Positions 44,052 through 52,157 of a DNA stretch of 64,000 nt are shown piece after piece. Location of the stretch: the NCBI GenBank assembly GCA_022823165.1, contig JAJDXR010000001.1, positions 1 to 64,000 on the forward strand, written 5' to 3'. Position 1 is the stretch's first letter; each line of letters starts with the position of its first letter. The notes below the pieces were generated by a model. It had not been told where the DNA came from. It worked only from the letters and a program-made list of their open reading frames with translations, and did not search any database. This DNA comes from Anaerolineae bacterium (GTDB lineage: Bacteria > Chloroflexota > Anaerolineae > Aggregatilineales > Phototrophicaceae). The translations under genes and the position numbers were made by a program.

Positions 44052-45443
44052 ATGGCGCTGGGCGAGCGAGTTATGACGGTGGAAGACGAGATCATTGAGC
44101 GCTATCGGGGGCGTACGCCCGGTTCCCGGGCGCGGCACGACGTGGCGCAGCAGTATCTGCCAGCGGGCGATACCCGCTCCGCCACCTGGTTCGCGCCCTA
44201 CCCCACCTATATGGTCGCTGGCGAAGGCGCCTGGCTGCAAGATTGCGATGGCAACCGCTATCTCGACCTGCTTAATAATTTCACCTCGCTGGTCCACGGG
44301 CACGCGCAGCCGGATATCGTGGAATACGCGGCCGATCAGTTGACGCGCGGCACCGTATTCGGGACGGCTGCCGAGCCGCAAGTGGGGCTGGCCAAGCTGC
44401 TGATCGAGCGCATCCCCAGCTTCGAGAAAGTACGCTTCACTAATTCCGGCACAGAAGCCACCATGATGATGATGCGGGCGGCGCGGGCTTTCAGCGGTCG
44501 CGACATCATCGTCAAGATGGACGGCGGTTATCACGGCTCGCATGATTTCGTCGAGGTCAGCATCAGCGCCGCGCTGGATAGCGCGCAGGCGCCGGCGGCC
44601 AGGGTGGAGGGCCGTGGCGTGCCTGATACGGTGCTGAACGCGGTCATGGTGGCGCCCTTTAACGACCTCAAAGCTATGGAAGCGTTGCTGCATCAGCATC
44701 ACGAGCGCATCGCCGGCATCATCGTTGAGCCGATGCCCAACGCGGGCGGCATGGTTCCGCCGGCGCCGGGTTACTTAAGCGGGCTGCGCGCCTTGGCGGA
44801 CGAGTACGGCGTCCTGCTGCTTTTCGATGAAATCGTGACGCTGCGCCTGGGCAGTGGCGGCTTCCAAGCCATAGCGGACGCGATACCCGATTTGACCGCG
44901 GTCGCCAAGATCATCGGCGGCGGCTTTCCGGTCGGCGCATTTGGCGGACGCAAGGACATCATGGAATTGTTCAATCCGGCCGCGTCGGCCGATTTCGTCT
45001 TCCACAGCGGCACCTTCAACGGCAACAATATGACCATGACCGCGGGGCTGGAAGCGATGCAGCGTCTGGATCAGGCGGCCATCGAGCGCATCAACCGTCT
45101 GGGCGAAGACCTGGGCGGCGGCGTCAACCGCATTTTTCGGTCGCTGGGCATAGGCGCCCAATGCCTGGGTTATGGCTCGCTGCAGCAGATTCACTGGACG
45201 GATGAGCCGGTCATCAGCCTGGCGGACGCGCGCCGCGCCGGCGAGGACATCGGCCAGTTGCGTCAACTGCTGCAGCTTGAGTTGCTGAATCGCGGCGTCT
45301 ACACCAGCAACCGCGGTATGTTCAGCATAACGACCGCCATGTCCGAAGGCGATATCGCGCTGGCGCTAACCGCTGTCGAGGGCGCGCTGGGGTGTTTGAG
45401 GCCTTATATGCGCGCTACGGCGCCGCGCTTGCTGTGCGACTGA
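44052..45443 (+). CDS. class III aminotransferase, glutamate-1-semialdehyde aminomutase-like
   Basis: 463 residues. PLP-binding features: VRFTNSGTEATMMMMRAARA, MDGGYHGSHD, LLLFDEIVTLRLG (Asp that pairs with the PLP ring) and TAVAKIIGGGFPVGAFGGRKDIM with the Schiff-base Lys. LPAGDTRSATWFAPYPTYMV and the SGTFNGNNMTMTAG phosphate-loop segment are close to HemL, but HemL's short C-terminal ending differs, so it may be a HemL-like transaminase of unknown substrate. A GGGAGGGCAAG site precedes the ATG at 44052. Confidence 0.85.
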   Translation: MALGERVMTVEDEIIERYRGRTPGSRARHDVAQQYLPAGDTRSATWFAPYPTYMVAGEGAWLQDCDGNRYLDLLNNFTSLVHGHAQPDIVEYAADQLTRGTVFGTAAEPQVGLAKLLIERIPSFEKVRFTNSGTEATMMMMRAARAFSGRDIIVKMDGGYHGSHDFVEVSISAALDSAQAPAARVEGRGVPDTVLNAVMVAPFNDLKAMEALLHQHHERIAGIIVEPMPNAGGMVPPAPGYLSGLRALADEYGVLLLFDEIVTLRLGSGGFQAIADAIPDLTAVAKIIGGGFPVGAFGGRKDIMELFNPAASADFVFHSGTFNGNNMTMTAGLEAMQRLDQAAIERINRLGEDLGGGVNRIFRSLGIGAQCLGYGSLQQIHWTDEPVISLADARRAGEDIGQLRQLLQLELLNRGVYTSNRGMFSITTAMSEGDIALALTAVEGALGCLRPYMRATAPRLLCD

Positions 45444-45454
45444 GCGCCAACTGC

Positions 45455-45474
45455 GGGCGAGCCAAGGCTCGCCC
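45455..45474. repeat. hairpin repeat, GGGCGAGCC-AA-GGCTCGCCC
   Basis: Identical to 11614-11633 over the whole 20-base palindrome and followed by TTACG instead of CTACG. It lies between the convergent aminotransferase and epimerase genes, where it could serve as a bidirectional stop. Confidence 0.75.
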
Positions 45475-45524
45475 TTACGAGGCAGGCGGAACGAGCGTTC
45501 CGATTAAGATGGGCCGCCTGAAAA

Positions 45525-46370
45525 TTAGCCAAGGCCGGCGGCTTTCATGTGCGCCTGGATCAGTTCAAAGAAGCGCTCTTCGGAGTTGTCCTGCGGCGCA
45601 TAGTCGATGACGCGGCGGGCGTTGGCGATGCTCCAGATGGCGTGCGGGTTGGCGCTGATGCCGTAGAAGATCTGGAAGGGAATGCCCAGTTCGTTGCGGA
45701 TGTCGGCCGTCTCGATGCTCTTGATGAAAAGCTGCGACATATCGCGCTGGCTGATGTAGACAGCCAGGGCGCGGCGCATCCGGCGCAGATCGCCCAGCGG
45801 CGCGGCGGCGACATCGGTCTCGCGGGGACCGCCGATGCGTATCTGCGCATTTTCCAGCGGTCGGCCGCCATGCGTGACGCCACTGGCGAAGACCTGGCCG
45901 ATCTGCTCAAAGGCGATTTTGCCCCAGCCGTACCAATTGTCAGAGGCGTTCTGGTCGGGACTGACCATAGGCGCGGCGCCGTCCAGCGCGTAATTCTCGT
46001 AGAAGTCGGCGGCGTGGTTGGTGCTGGCCGCCACCAGGCGGCGCACGCGCTCTTCCCAAGCCACTTGATAGACGTTGTAGGTCAGCTGCAGGTTCTCGAG
46101 CTCGGAGGCGAAATAGACATCGTCGCCCTGGTCGTGGATGCGATAGTAGGCGCAGTGGACGACGGCGTCCGCGCCGCTGAAGTGGTGTCGGTAGCTGTCG
46201 CGGTCGCGGTTGAGCAGGTCGACGATGCGCACACCGTCGACTTCGTCCCCGTCGCGGTTGCGGGAGCGGGAATCCAGCAGCGTCAGGTCGTAGCGTTCGC
46301 GCAAGGCGGGCAGCAGGACGCCGGCGATAATGCCGCTGGCGCCGGTGAGGACTACTTTTCGTTTGGGCAC
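45525..46370 (-). CDS. NAD-dependent epimerase/dehydratase (extended SDR), uronate dehydrogenase-like
   Basis: 281 residues from a GTG at 46370 with GAGGAG nine bases upstream. The Rossmann motif is VVLTGASGIIAGVLL, and DAVVHCAYYRI is the NAD-adenine strand. The catalytic triad is Ser/Thr in VAASTNHAADFY and Y-G-W-G-K (WYGWGKIAFEQIG). The size and the A-S-T-N-H-A segment resemble uronate dehydrogenase, which oxidises galacturonate or glucuronate, but the assignment is tentative. Confidence 0.8.
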   Translation of the reverse strand: MPKRKVVLTGASGIIAGVLLPALRERYDLTLLDSRSRNRDGDEVDGVRIVDLLNRDRDSYRHHFSGADAVVHCAYYRIHDQGDDVYFASELENLQLTYNVYQVAWEERVRRLVAASTNHAADFYENYALDGAAPMVSPDQNASDNWYGWGKIAFEQIGQVFASGVTHGGRPLENAQIRIGGPRETDVAAAPLGDLRRMRRALAVYISQRDMSQLFIKSIETADIRNELGIPFQIFYGISANPHAIWSIANARRVIDYAPQDNSEERFFELIQAHMKAAGLG

Positions 46371-46535
46371 GTCGGATTCTCCTCGTGTTTTACAGGGCGG
46401 GTGAAGTATTCTGATGATGATGGTATATTATTCGCTTCGAGTCAAATGCGAGCGCCTGAGCATTCTGTTGACACCGTTGCAATTACGCGCATAAAATAAT
46501 TTTGAAAGTCAAGTCATTGGTAGAGGAGGTCGCGC

Positions 46536-46793
46536 ATGACAGACAAAGAAAGGGAAATCGCCGAGAAGTATATGCTGCCGGAGCGTCCGTTTCTGTATGG
46601 GATGGCAAGCGCGTTTGACTTATTTGGCGTATTGGGTCAAGAAACGAACGAAGAGTTGCTGGCTAACTTGCAAGAGGACTTTCGCAAACGTTCCGACCGG
46701 GACATTATGCGCGCGGCGTGGCGCAAAGTAGGTAAGAATCTCTACTTAGCCATAAAACAGTATGAGACCGCAACGGGTGAAAGCATAAAGTAG
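46536..46793 (+). CDS. small hypothetical protein upstream of a DUF2335 gene
   Basis: 85 residues, soluble, highly charged: MTDKEREIAEKYMLPERPFLYG, then DLFGVLGQETNEELLANLQEDF and a basic helix. GAGGAGG lies seven to nine bases before the ATG. It is AT-richer than the surrounding genes and ends 3 bases before the DUF2335 start, so the two form an operon. No family recognised. Arrangement and composition suggest a transferred pair. Confidence 0.7.
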   Translation: MTDKEREIAEKYMLPERPFLYGMASAFDLFGVLGQETNEELLANLQEDFRKRSDRDIMRAAWRKVGKNLYLAIKQYETATGESIK

Positions 46794-46796
46794 CGC

Positions 46797-47393
46797 GTGA
46801 AAATCGAGAACGATACGCCGCGTGACGAAGTTGAAGAGAATTCTGAGCCGCTATCGCAACGCTCAGTTATACCGCCAGAAGCGCTTGACGATATTCCCGA
46901 AGCAGAGCGCGACGAATTTAGTCGTAAACTCGCCAGCTTCGGGATTCAAATCACACGGGAAGAGCATTACTTAGGTACGCTTCAGCCTGCCAGGGAAGCA
47001 GAGAGGTGGAATGGCCTTGTTCCAGGAAGCGCCGAGAGAAGTTTCAATTTATATGAGCGGCGAGAATACAAGAAAATGGAGGCGAACGATCGCTTGCTCA
47101 CTGTATTGGAACAAACAACCCGGCATGACATTGATTTAGAGAACAGGCAACACGAAGACAGCGTAACGCTGGCTCAGACAACGCTCAAGAACAAGGCGGA
47201 TCAGATTGGCCGGGGGCAGTGGTTTGCCTTTATTTCGTTCATCTTTATATCTCTGGGCGGCTTTTATATGGTTTATTTGGGTCACGACGCGATAGGGATT
47301 GCGGTGTTGGTGTTTGAGGCGGTAGGCGTAGCTGGTGTATTCTTGCACCAGATTCGCCGAGACCAACAGCGTAATCAACTTCCCTCCTCTTGA
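46797..47393 (+). CDS. DUF2335 family membrane protein
   Basis: 198 residues from a GTG at 46797, 3 bases after the previous stop. The N-terminal ~85 residues are acidic and probably disordered. Residues ~75-105 carry the DUF2335 signature WNGLVPGSAERSFNLYERRE. A charged helix follows, and two membrane helices (FAFISFIFISLGGFYMVYLG and AIGIAVLVFEAVGVAGVFL) close the protein. The function of the family is unknown; members often sit in accessory islands. Confidence 0.75.
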   Translation: MKIENDTPRDEVEENSEPLSQRSVIPPEALDDIPEAERDEFSRKLASFGIQITREEHYLGTLQPAREAERWNGLVPGSAERSFNLYERREYKKMEANDRLLTVLEQTTRHDIDLENRQHEDSVTLAQTTLKNKADQIGRGQWFAFISFIFISLGGFYMVYLGHDAIGIAVLVFEAVGVAGVFLHQIRRDQQRNQLPSS

Positions 47394-47425
47394 CAGCGAT
47401 CATTGCGCCCTGACGAGCGCGACGC

Positions 47426-49174
47426 CTAATCCACAGCCACTGCATAAACGTGTGCGCGGCCTTGCTCAAACACCAGCTGCAGAGCCAGGTCGTTGGGCGG
47501 GTCGACGCCGGCCGGCACAAACACGAAATCAGGCGCTTCGCCATTAAAGCCGCTCGTCTCGAGCAGGTCCCACTCGAAGTATTGCGCGGCGCGCAAATCC
47601 AGGGCTCGCCTTTCCGCGACCACGGGCAGCCAGGCGCCGCCATCGCTGGCCGCGAGCAAGGCGTCATCCGGCGCGTTTTCGCGCAGCCAATCCAACGCCG
47701 CCGCTTCATCGCGGCTGAGTGTCTCCGCCGGCAGGTCCAGCAGCGGACGCAGAGCGCTCAGCAAGGGCTGGAAAGCAACTCCCATCAGCAAAATTATCAC
47801 GAGGGTCAAAGCCATCAAAGGATAGGCGGCGGCGCGCAGTCGCTGCTTGAGCATCGCCGGCATTTGCGCCTCCCAGATGCGCAGCAGCGCCAAGCCGCCG
47901 AACCAGGCGAAGGGCAGGACGACGCCATGCCGCGCAATGTTGGGCGCATGAGTCAGCGCGCCCAGCGGCGGCAGCAGGCGGCCTAGCGCGCCCAGCAGCG
48001 CCGATTCGATCACCAGCAGCAGCCAGAATAGCATCAGCCAGGAAACGAAGCGCAATTCTCCGCGCTGGCGCAGTCCGATAGCCATACCCCAGAGCGCCAG
48101 GGGTACGATGAGAAATCCCTGGCCGCGGGTCATGTGGGCGAGGTTGCTCATATCGGCGCTGAAGGGCGATGGGCTGACGGGCAGCAGCTGCGGCAGGTTG
48201 TTGACCAGCCAGGGCGCGATGCCCAGCAGAGCCACCAGGGGAAAACCAATAAGCAGCCCGAGCCATGACATTTGGGGGATTCTGGCGCCATTGAACCGTG
48301 CCAGCCCTACCAGCGCGACAAAGCCGAAGAGCATGATGATACTCATGCTCAAGCTGGTATAGACGACCGCGCCCATCATCAAGCCGCCGGCCACACAATC
48401 GGCGAGGTGAAAGCGGCGCAGGCAGCGCAGCGCGTAGAACAGAAAGGCCAGCGTGAACAAGAGCGCCAGCAGTTGGGCGAAGTGGCCGTCCAGGTTGCTG
48501 AGGTGGGGACCGCCGCAGAGCAGCAGCGCGATGGCCAGGGCGCGACCCAGCCGCTTGTCGCGGATTTCAGCGCCGAAGTCGTAAGCCAGCCAGACCAGCA
48601 AGAAAACGATCACGGCGGAAACGCTCATCTGAATCAGCGGGACGGGATGCCCCAGCTGCTGGCTGAGGTAGGCGGAGAGCGCATGGAAGCCGGGCGCTAT
48701 GATAACCGTGACGTTTGGCGCAAAGGGCGCCAGCGAAGCAAAGGATTCGCCTTCACGCGTGGCCAGGCTGTGGAGCGCGCTGACCTGCCCCTGCGCCCCC
48801 AGCGGCGCGGCCAGATGCAAGAGCGGGATGACGATCAGGAGCGCCGCCAAGGCGAAGAAGGCCAGGTCTTCGGGACCGGGCCAGCCTTGATCGCGGTCGG
48901 CCAGCCGTTCGCCCCGGGCCTCGGCGCGGGCTTGGGCCGTGGAGAGCGTCCCGCCTAGCACCACGCCAGAGAGCAGGGCGAAGAGCAGATAGTCCACCAC
49001 CAGCGTGTCCCAGCCGAAGGCCTCGGCATAGAAGACGGCGCCGCCAACGATCAGCGCCAGGCAGAGGGAGGCGGACAGCGCGATTCGCGGCTGGGCTGTG
49101 GGCCAAGCGGGGGAGAGCATGGCGCCGGCGCCCAGCAGGACGGCTCCAAAAATGAATACGACGAAGAGGCTCAT
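47426..49174 (-). CDS. multi-pass membrane protein, GT-C-like
   Basis: 582 residues with about thirteen hydrophobic helices and a soluble C-terminal domain of ~110 residues starting near LPAETLSRDEAAALDWL and ending AHVYAVAVD. The acidic first loops and the terminal domain (DDALLAASDGGAWLPVVAERRA) resemble bacterial GT-C or oligosaccharyl-transferase-like proteins in which that domain reads as a degenerate soluble lobe. No DxD motif is obvious. The function is inferred only as membrane glycan synthesis. Confidence 0.65.
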   Translation of the reverse strand: MSLFVVFIFGAVLLGAGAMLSPAWPTAQPRIALSASLCLALIVGGAVFYAEAFGWDTLVVDYLLFALLSGVVLGGTLSTAQARAEARGERLADRDQGWPGPEDLAFFALAALLIVIPLLHLAAPLGAQGQVSALHSLATREGESFASLAPFAPNVTVIIAPGFHALSAYLSQQLGHPVPLIQMSVSAVIVFLLVWLAYDFGAEIRDKRLGRALAIALLLCGGPHLSNLDGHFAQLLALLFTLAFLFYALRCLRRFHLADCVAGGLMMGAVVYTSLSMSIIMLFGFVALVGLARFNGARIPQMSWLGLLIGFPLVALLGIAPWLVNNLPQLLPVSPSPFSADMSNLAHMTRGQGFLIVPLALWGMAIGLRQRGELRFVSWLMLFWLLLVIESALLGALGRLLPPLGALTHAPNIARHGVVLPFAWFGGLALLRIWEAQMPAMLKQRLRAAAYPLMALTLVIILLMGVAFQPLLSALRPLLDLPAETLSRDEAAALDWLRENAPDDALLAASDGGAWLPVVAERRALDLRAAQYFEWDLLETSGFNGEAPDFVFVPAGVDPPNDLALQLVFEQGRAHVYAVAVD

Positions 49175-49189
49175 TGCGGTGGGAAGCAG

Positions 49190-49579
49190 CTACCAGATGC
49201 GGTGGATCGCATACTGATCGAAAGCGGCGTCGTTGGTGATGACGGGGATCTTTTCGACGAGGGATTGCGCGATGAGCAAGCGGTCGAAGGGATCGCGGTG
49301 GAAACGCGGTAGATCCGCCACTTGCTTCAGGTGCAATATTGAAATCTGCAGGATTGCGAAATTGTAGTTATCGAGCACAGAGTCAATGAACGCGCTAAAC
49401 GGGAGTGGCAATTCCAACCCTCTGCCCAAGTTGGCTTTGATTGCAATTTCCCAGAAGCTTACCAGACTCAAATTGACGTCAATATCCGGGTCTTCAAGAA
49501 TGCCCCGAACATCTTCACTTAGCTTGCCGTCGCCGTTGACAAACCAAAGAAATGCCGATGTATCCAGCAGAAATCTCAT
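49190..49579 (-). CDS. PIN-domain toxin, module 1
   Basis: 129 residues of VapC-type PIN ribonuclease: MRFLLDTSAFLWFVNGDGKL (first Asp), FWEIAIKANLGRGL (Glu), HRDPFDRLLIAQSL (Asp) and PVITNDAAFDQY (last Asp). The ATG overlaps the antitoxin stop by 4 bases. VapC toxins cut tRNA or rRNA; the target is unknown. It is paralogous to 50091-50480. Confidence 0.9.
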   Translation of the reverse strand: MRFLLDTSAFLWFVNGDGKLSEDVRGILEDPDIDVNLSLVSFWEIAIKANLGRGLELPLPFSAFIDSVLDNYNFAILQISILHLKQVADLPRFHRDPFDRLLIAQSLVEKIPVITNDAAFDQYAIHRIW

Positions 49580-49806
49580 TCCATGTAAGGCTTGAATTCT
49601 GGCAGAGGTTCGAAGAATTCATCAGTGATTTTGATTTTGCCCTTAAACAAGCCTGCTTTGCGCGGGCCCTTCTTGGGAACTATCGTGGCGACGAGTTTAT
49701 AGGCTCTATCGTTCTCGCCGATTATGATTACCGCGCCGCCTTGCCTGGCATGATCCAGCACAGCGTCCAGATTTTGCTTGACTTCCTCAACGGTGAATGT
49801 TTTCAT
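49576..49806 (-). CDS. Phd/YefM-like antitoxin, module 1
   Basis: 76 residues: MKTFTVEEVKQNLDAVLDHARQGG is the Phd-type DNA-binding and dimer half, and the C-terminal PKKGPRKAGLFKGKIKITDEF should wrap the PIN toxin. It is expressed first, with toxin translation coupled by an ATGA overlap, and probably represses its own promoter at 49839-49866. Confidence 0.85.
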   Translation of the reverse strand: MKTFTVEEVKQNLDAVLDHARQGGAVIIIGENDRAYKLVATIVPKKGPRKAGLFKGKIKITDEFFEPLPEFKPYME

Positions 49807-49838
49807 TGCCAGTCTCCCGCGGTCAATGCGTCAAGCAG

Positions 49839-49866
49839 ATTATACACCATGCGGATTTGAACTCAA
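49839..49866 (-). promoter_or_regulatory. promoter of toxin-antitoxin module 1
   Basis: On the minus strand TTGAGT (49861-49866), 16-base spacer, TATAAT (49839-49844). The same arrangement is kept at modules 2 and 3, including the CATGGTGTATAATCTGC core that may be the antitoxin operator. Confidence 0.7.
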
Positions 49867-49882
49867 GCAATGCCCGGCGTAA

Positions 49883-50012
49883 GGGAGTGGTGACTTACGC
49901 GGCTGCAAACCCCGTAGCGAACACAGCGCTTTTTCACCACCGAGGACACAGAAGCAGGACCCATCCAGTCCTGCGAAAATTGATTGCAAATTCGCAGCAA
50001 TCATGGGCGCGC
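49883..50012 (+). repeat. GGGAGTGGTGAAT-family repeat, full copy between toxin modules
   Basis: It starts GGGAGTGGTGACTTACGCGG, carries CCACCGAGGACACAGAAGCA, and ends CATGGGCG. It aligns along its length with 15601-15735. A truncated copy, cut after about 50 bases, sits at the matching place upstream of module 2 (50784-50835). Confidence 0.65.
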
Positions 50013-50090
50013 CGCTTGCCGCGAGGCTGCTGTCAGCCGTCAGGATCCGAAGATTAAGACGACGATGCGGATAAATGCGGCGGGGAGCAG

Positions 50091-50480
50091 CTACCAGATG
50101 TGGTGGACTTGGTAGGCGTCGAATACTTGGTCATTTGTGAGAATTGGCAGATTCTCCACGAGGGATTGCGCGATGAGCAAGCGGTCGAAGGGATCGCGGT
50201 GGAAACGCGGTAGAGTAGCAACGCGCTTGAGGTGGGCGAGTTCTATGTTCAGAACCTGTATTCGTTCAGCCTGTAACTCTATGTCCATGAATTCTGAGAA
50301 CGGGCGAGGCAACTCCAGCCCTCTTCCCAAGTTGGCTTTTATCGCCAATTCCCAGATACCAGCCAAGCTCAGAAAGAGGTCATCACTTGTCTCTTCAAGG
50401 ACTCTTCGTGCCAGCGTACTTAGCTTTCTGTCACCGGTCACGAACCAAAGAAAGGCCGAAGTGTCTAGCAAATAGCTCAT
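50091..50480 (-). CDS. PIN-domain toxin, module 2
   Basis: 129 residues, a close paralogue of module 1: LLDTSAFLWFVTGDRKL, IWELAIKANLGRGLELPRPFS, HRDPFDRLLIAQSLVENLP and ILTNDQVFDAY carry the four acidic positions. The ATG overlaps its antitoxin's stop by 4 bases. DNA identity with module 1 is high over stretches (ARFHRDPFDRLLIAQSL region), so this is a recent tandem duplication. Confidence 0.9.
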   Translation of the reverse strand: MSYLLDTSAFLWFVTGDRKLSTLARRVLEETSDDLFLSLAGIWELAIKANLGRGLELPRPFSEFMDIELQAERIQVLNIELAHLKRVATLPRFHRDPFDRLLIAQSLVENLPILTNDQVFDAYQVHHIW

Positions 50481-50707
50481 TTCGTATAAGGTTCGAATTC
50501 TGGCAGCGGTTCATAGAACTCGTCAGTTATCTTGATTTTTCCCTTGAGACGACCGGCTTTACGCGGACCCTTTTTGGGGATTATCGTGGAGACGAGTTTG
50601 TAAGCCTTATCGTCCTCGCCGATTATGATTACCGTGCCGCCTTGCCTGGCATGATTGAGCACAGCGTCCAGATTTTGCCTGGCTTCCTCAACGGTGAACG
50701 TTTTCAT
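50477..50707 (-). CDS. Phd/YefM-like antitoxin, module 2
   Basis: 76 residues, MKTFTVEEARQNLDAVLNHA, differing from module 1's antitoxin at scattered positions (GLFKGKIKITDEFFEP against GRLKGKIKITDEFYEP). The differences in the toxin-wrapping half suggest partly separate pairing with the two toxins. Confidence 0.85.
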   Translation of the reverse strand: MKTFTVEEARQNLDAVLNHARQGGTVIIIGEDDKAYKLVSTIIPKKGPRKAGRLKGKIKITDEFYEPLPEFEPYTK

Positions 50708-50739
50708 AGTCGGTCTCCCACGGTCAATGCTTCATGCAG

Positions 50740-50767
50740 ATTATACATCATGCGGATTTGAACTCAA
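50740..50767 (-). promoter_or_regulatory. promoter of toxin-antitoxin module 2
   Basis: TTGAGT (50762-50767), 16-base spacer, TATAAT (50740-50745) on the minus strand. The bases between and around it are almost those of module 1 (one change in ACACCATG to ACATCATG). Confidence 0.7.
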
Positions 50768-50867
50768 GCAATGCCCGGCGTGAGGGAGTGGTGAAAATCG
50801 CGGCTGCAATTCCCGTAGCGAACACAGTACATTTATTCGCCGCTCCCGGGCTTGAGGCGGTGAGTCG

Positions 50868-51263
50868 CTACCAGATTCGTTCGACTGGGTACTGATCAAA
50901 AGCGGCGTCGCCGCTGATGACCGATATGTTCTCCGCGAGAGCTTGCGCTATGAGAAGTCTGTCAAAGGGGTCGCGGTGTCCCGAACTGGGAAAGGGAAGA
51001 TTTGCAACGATCTCGGCGTGTTCAATGCTGGCGGGGAATATCGCGATCTCATTTATTGACATTTCCCTTTCGACGAAGGATTGGAGCGGCATAGGCACAG
51101 CCAGCTTCCCGAGGCTTGACTTGATCGCCATCTCCCAAACACTGGCAATACTCAAGAATATGAGACTTTGGCGATCCTAGATTGTGTTTCTCGCCTCAGT
51201 GCTAAGCGACCGATGATTGTTGACGAACCAAAGGAAAGCGTGTGTGTCGAGCAGAAAAGTCAT
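50868..51263 (-). pseudogene. PIN-domain toxin, module 3, disrupted by an amber codon
   Basis: From the ATG at 51263 the frame reads MTFLLDTHAFLWFVNNHRSL and then STEARNTI, TAG (51177-51179), DRQSLIFLSIASVWEMAIKSSL to the true stop at 50868. Without the TAG it would be a 131-residue PIN toxin with Asp in LLDTHAF, Glu in VWEMAIK, and HRDPFDRLLIAQAL and ISGDAAFDQY. The stop falls at codon 29, probably from GAG to TAG. An internal ATG could make only residues from SIASVW onward, lacking the first catalytic Asp. So this toxin is inactive while its antitoxin is intact. Confidence 0.8.
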
Positions 51264-51490
51264 CCCATGTATTCTGCGAAGTCGTCAAGCGGATCGTCAA
51301 AGTCATCCGACATCCATACCTGACCCTGAGCACTGCCTGCCTTACGTGGTTTGTTGGCTCTAACTGGAGTCGGAACTAGCTTCACCGCCCAGCCATCTTT
51401 GGCGGCGATTAAAACGGTCTGACCGCTATGAGCATCGGACAACAGTTGGTCCAATTTGTTCTGCGCAGTTTCGATGGTATAGGTTTTCAT
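51260..51490 (-). CDS. Phd/YefM-like antitoxin, module 3
   Basis: 76 residues, MKTYTIETAQNKLDQLLSDAHSGQTVLI, diverged from the first two antitoxins but keeping the RANKPRKAGSAQGQVWMSDDF C-terminal pattern. Its stop overlaps the disrupted toxin's ATG. It would still be expressed from its own promoter without an active partner. Confidence 0.85.
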   Translation of the reverse strand: MKTYTIETAQNKLDQLLSDAHSGQTVLIAAKDGWAVKLVPTPVRANKPRKAGSAQGQVWMSDDFDDPLDDFAEYMG

Positions 51491-51519
51491 GGCAAAGTTC
51501 CTGCGTTACTTTCATGCAG

Positions 51520-51547
51520 ATTATACACCATGCACTTTGGAATTCAA
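51520..51547 (-). promoter_or_regulatory. promoter of toxin-antitoxin module 3
   Basis: TTGAAT (51542-51547), 16-base spacer, TATAAT (51520-51525) on the minus strand. Outside the boxes, the CATGGTGTATAATCTGC core is kept while other bases differ from modules 1 and 2. Confidence 0.7.
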
Positions 51548-51555
51548 CGAAGGCG

Positions 51556-52146
51556 CTAGCTCGTCGCGGGGCTGCCGTAGAGCCACCAGAACCCCTCGCG
51601 CGGATAAACCGCTTCCAGCCGCTGCGACCAGATGAAGTCGCCAGCGCGCAAGAGCCGACGCAGCTCCACATCGGTCTGCTGCGCCGATGCTGCCAGTTCG
51701 CTGGAGTCGTAACCGAATTCGTCCATAGCCAGCAGGATCTCCTGGACGAGCGTACGCCGCAGCGCTTCGACCGGATAGGCCGGCGCGCAGTCGCGCGGGC
51801 TCTCGCGGCAATCGGCGAAGAAGGCGAGCATCACTTTGAGCCGCGAGGGAACTTCTAGCTTGAGCTTCTTCTTGTAGTGCAGGGTCCATTCCGCTTGCGC
51901 CTGCTCGTGCTGCGCCAGCGCTGCGTCCAGCCGGGCGGCTTGCGCGCGCTTCAATGACGAGCGCAGCTCGGAGAGTCGCCGGCAGCGCAGCAGCAATGCG
52001 CCCAGGGTCAGCTGGGGCATGGTGGAGACGCTCCGCGCTGCGCCAACCGGCATATAGAGCGCATCGCCCAGCAAGTAGTCGGTCAGATACTCTGTCATCC
52101 GCTCCAGTTGGGACAGATCGCGCGCGAGCTCGTATTTGGCTGACAT
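51556..52146 (-). CDS. hypothetical protein
   Basis: 196 residues, predicted soluble and mostly helical. It is rich in Leu, Ala and Arg, with a central ALAQHEQAQAEWTLHYKKKLKLEVPSR stretch (basic helix) and an aromatic end (EAVYPREGFWWLYGSPATS). No signal peptide, membrane helix or known motif. It lies 11 bases before the molybdenum hydroxylase gene in the same direction and probably follows it in one transcript. Function unknown. Confidence 0.65.
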   Translation of the reverse strand: MSAKYELARDLSQLERMTEYLTDYLLGDALYMPVGAARSVSTMPQLTLGALLLRCRRLSELRSSLKRAQAARLDAALAQHEQAQAEWTLHYKKKLKLEVPSRLKVMLAFFADCRESPRDCAPAYPVEALRRTLVQEILLAMDEFGYDSSELAASAQQTDVELRRLLRAGDFIWSQRLEAVYPREGFWWLYGSPATS

Positions 52147-52157
52147 AGCGGACGGCG

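Noticed and set aside
43786..44076. 96-codon plus-strand frame before the aminotransferase
   Set aside because: Arg/Gly-rich composition typical of random GC-rich DNA, no ribosome site, and overlap with the real start region.
51177..51179. TAG in the PIN toxin as a recoded sense codon (pyrrolysine)
   Set aside because: No pyl genes or amber suppressor tRNA are seen. The tRNA present is for UGA, and the codon falls where Glu is expected, so nonsense mutation is simpler.
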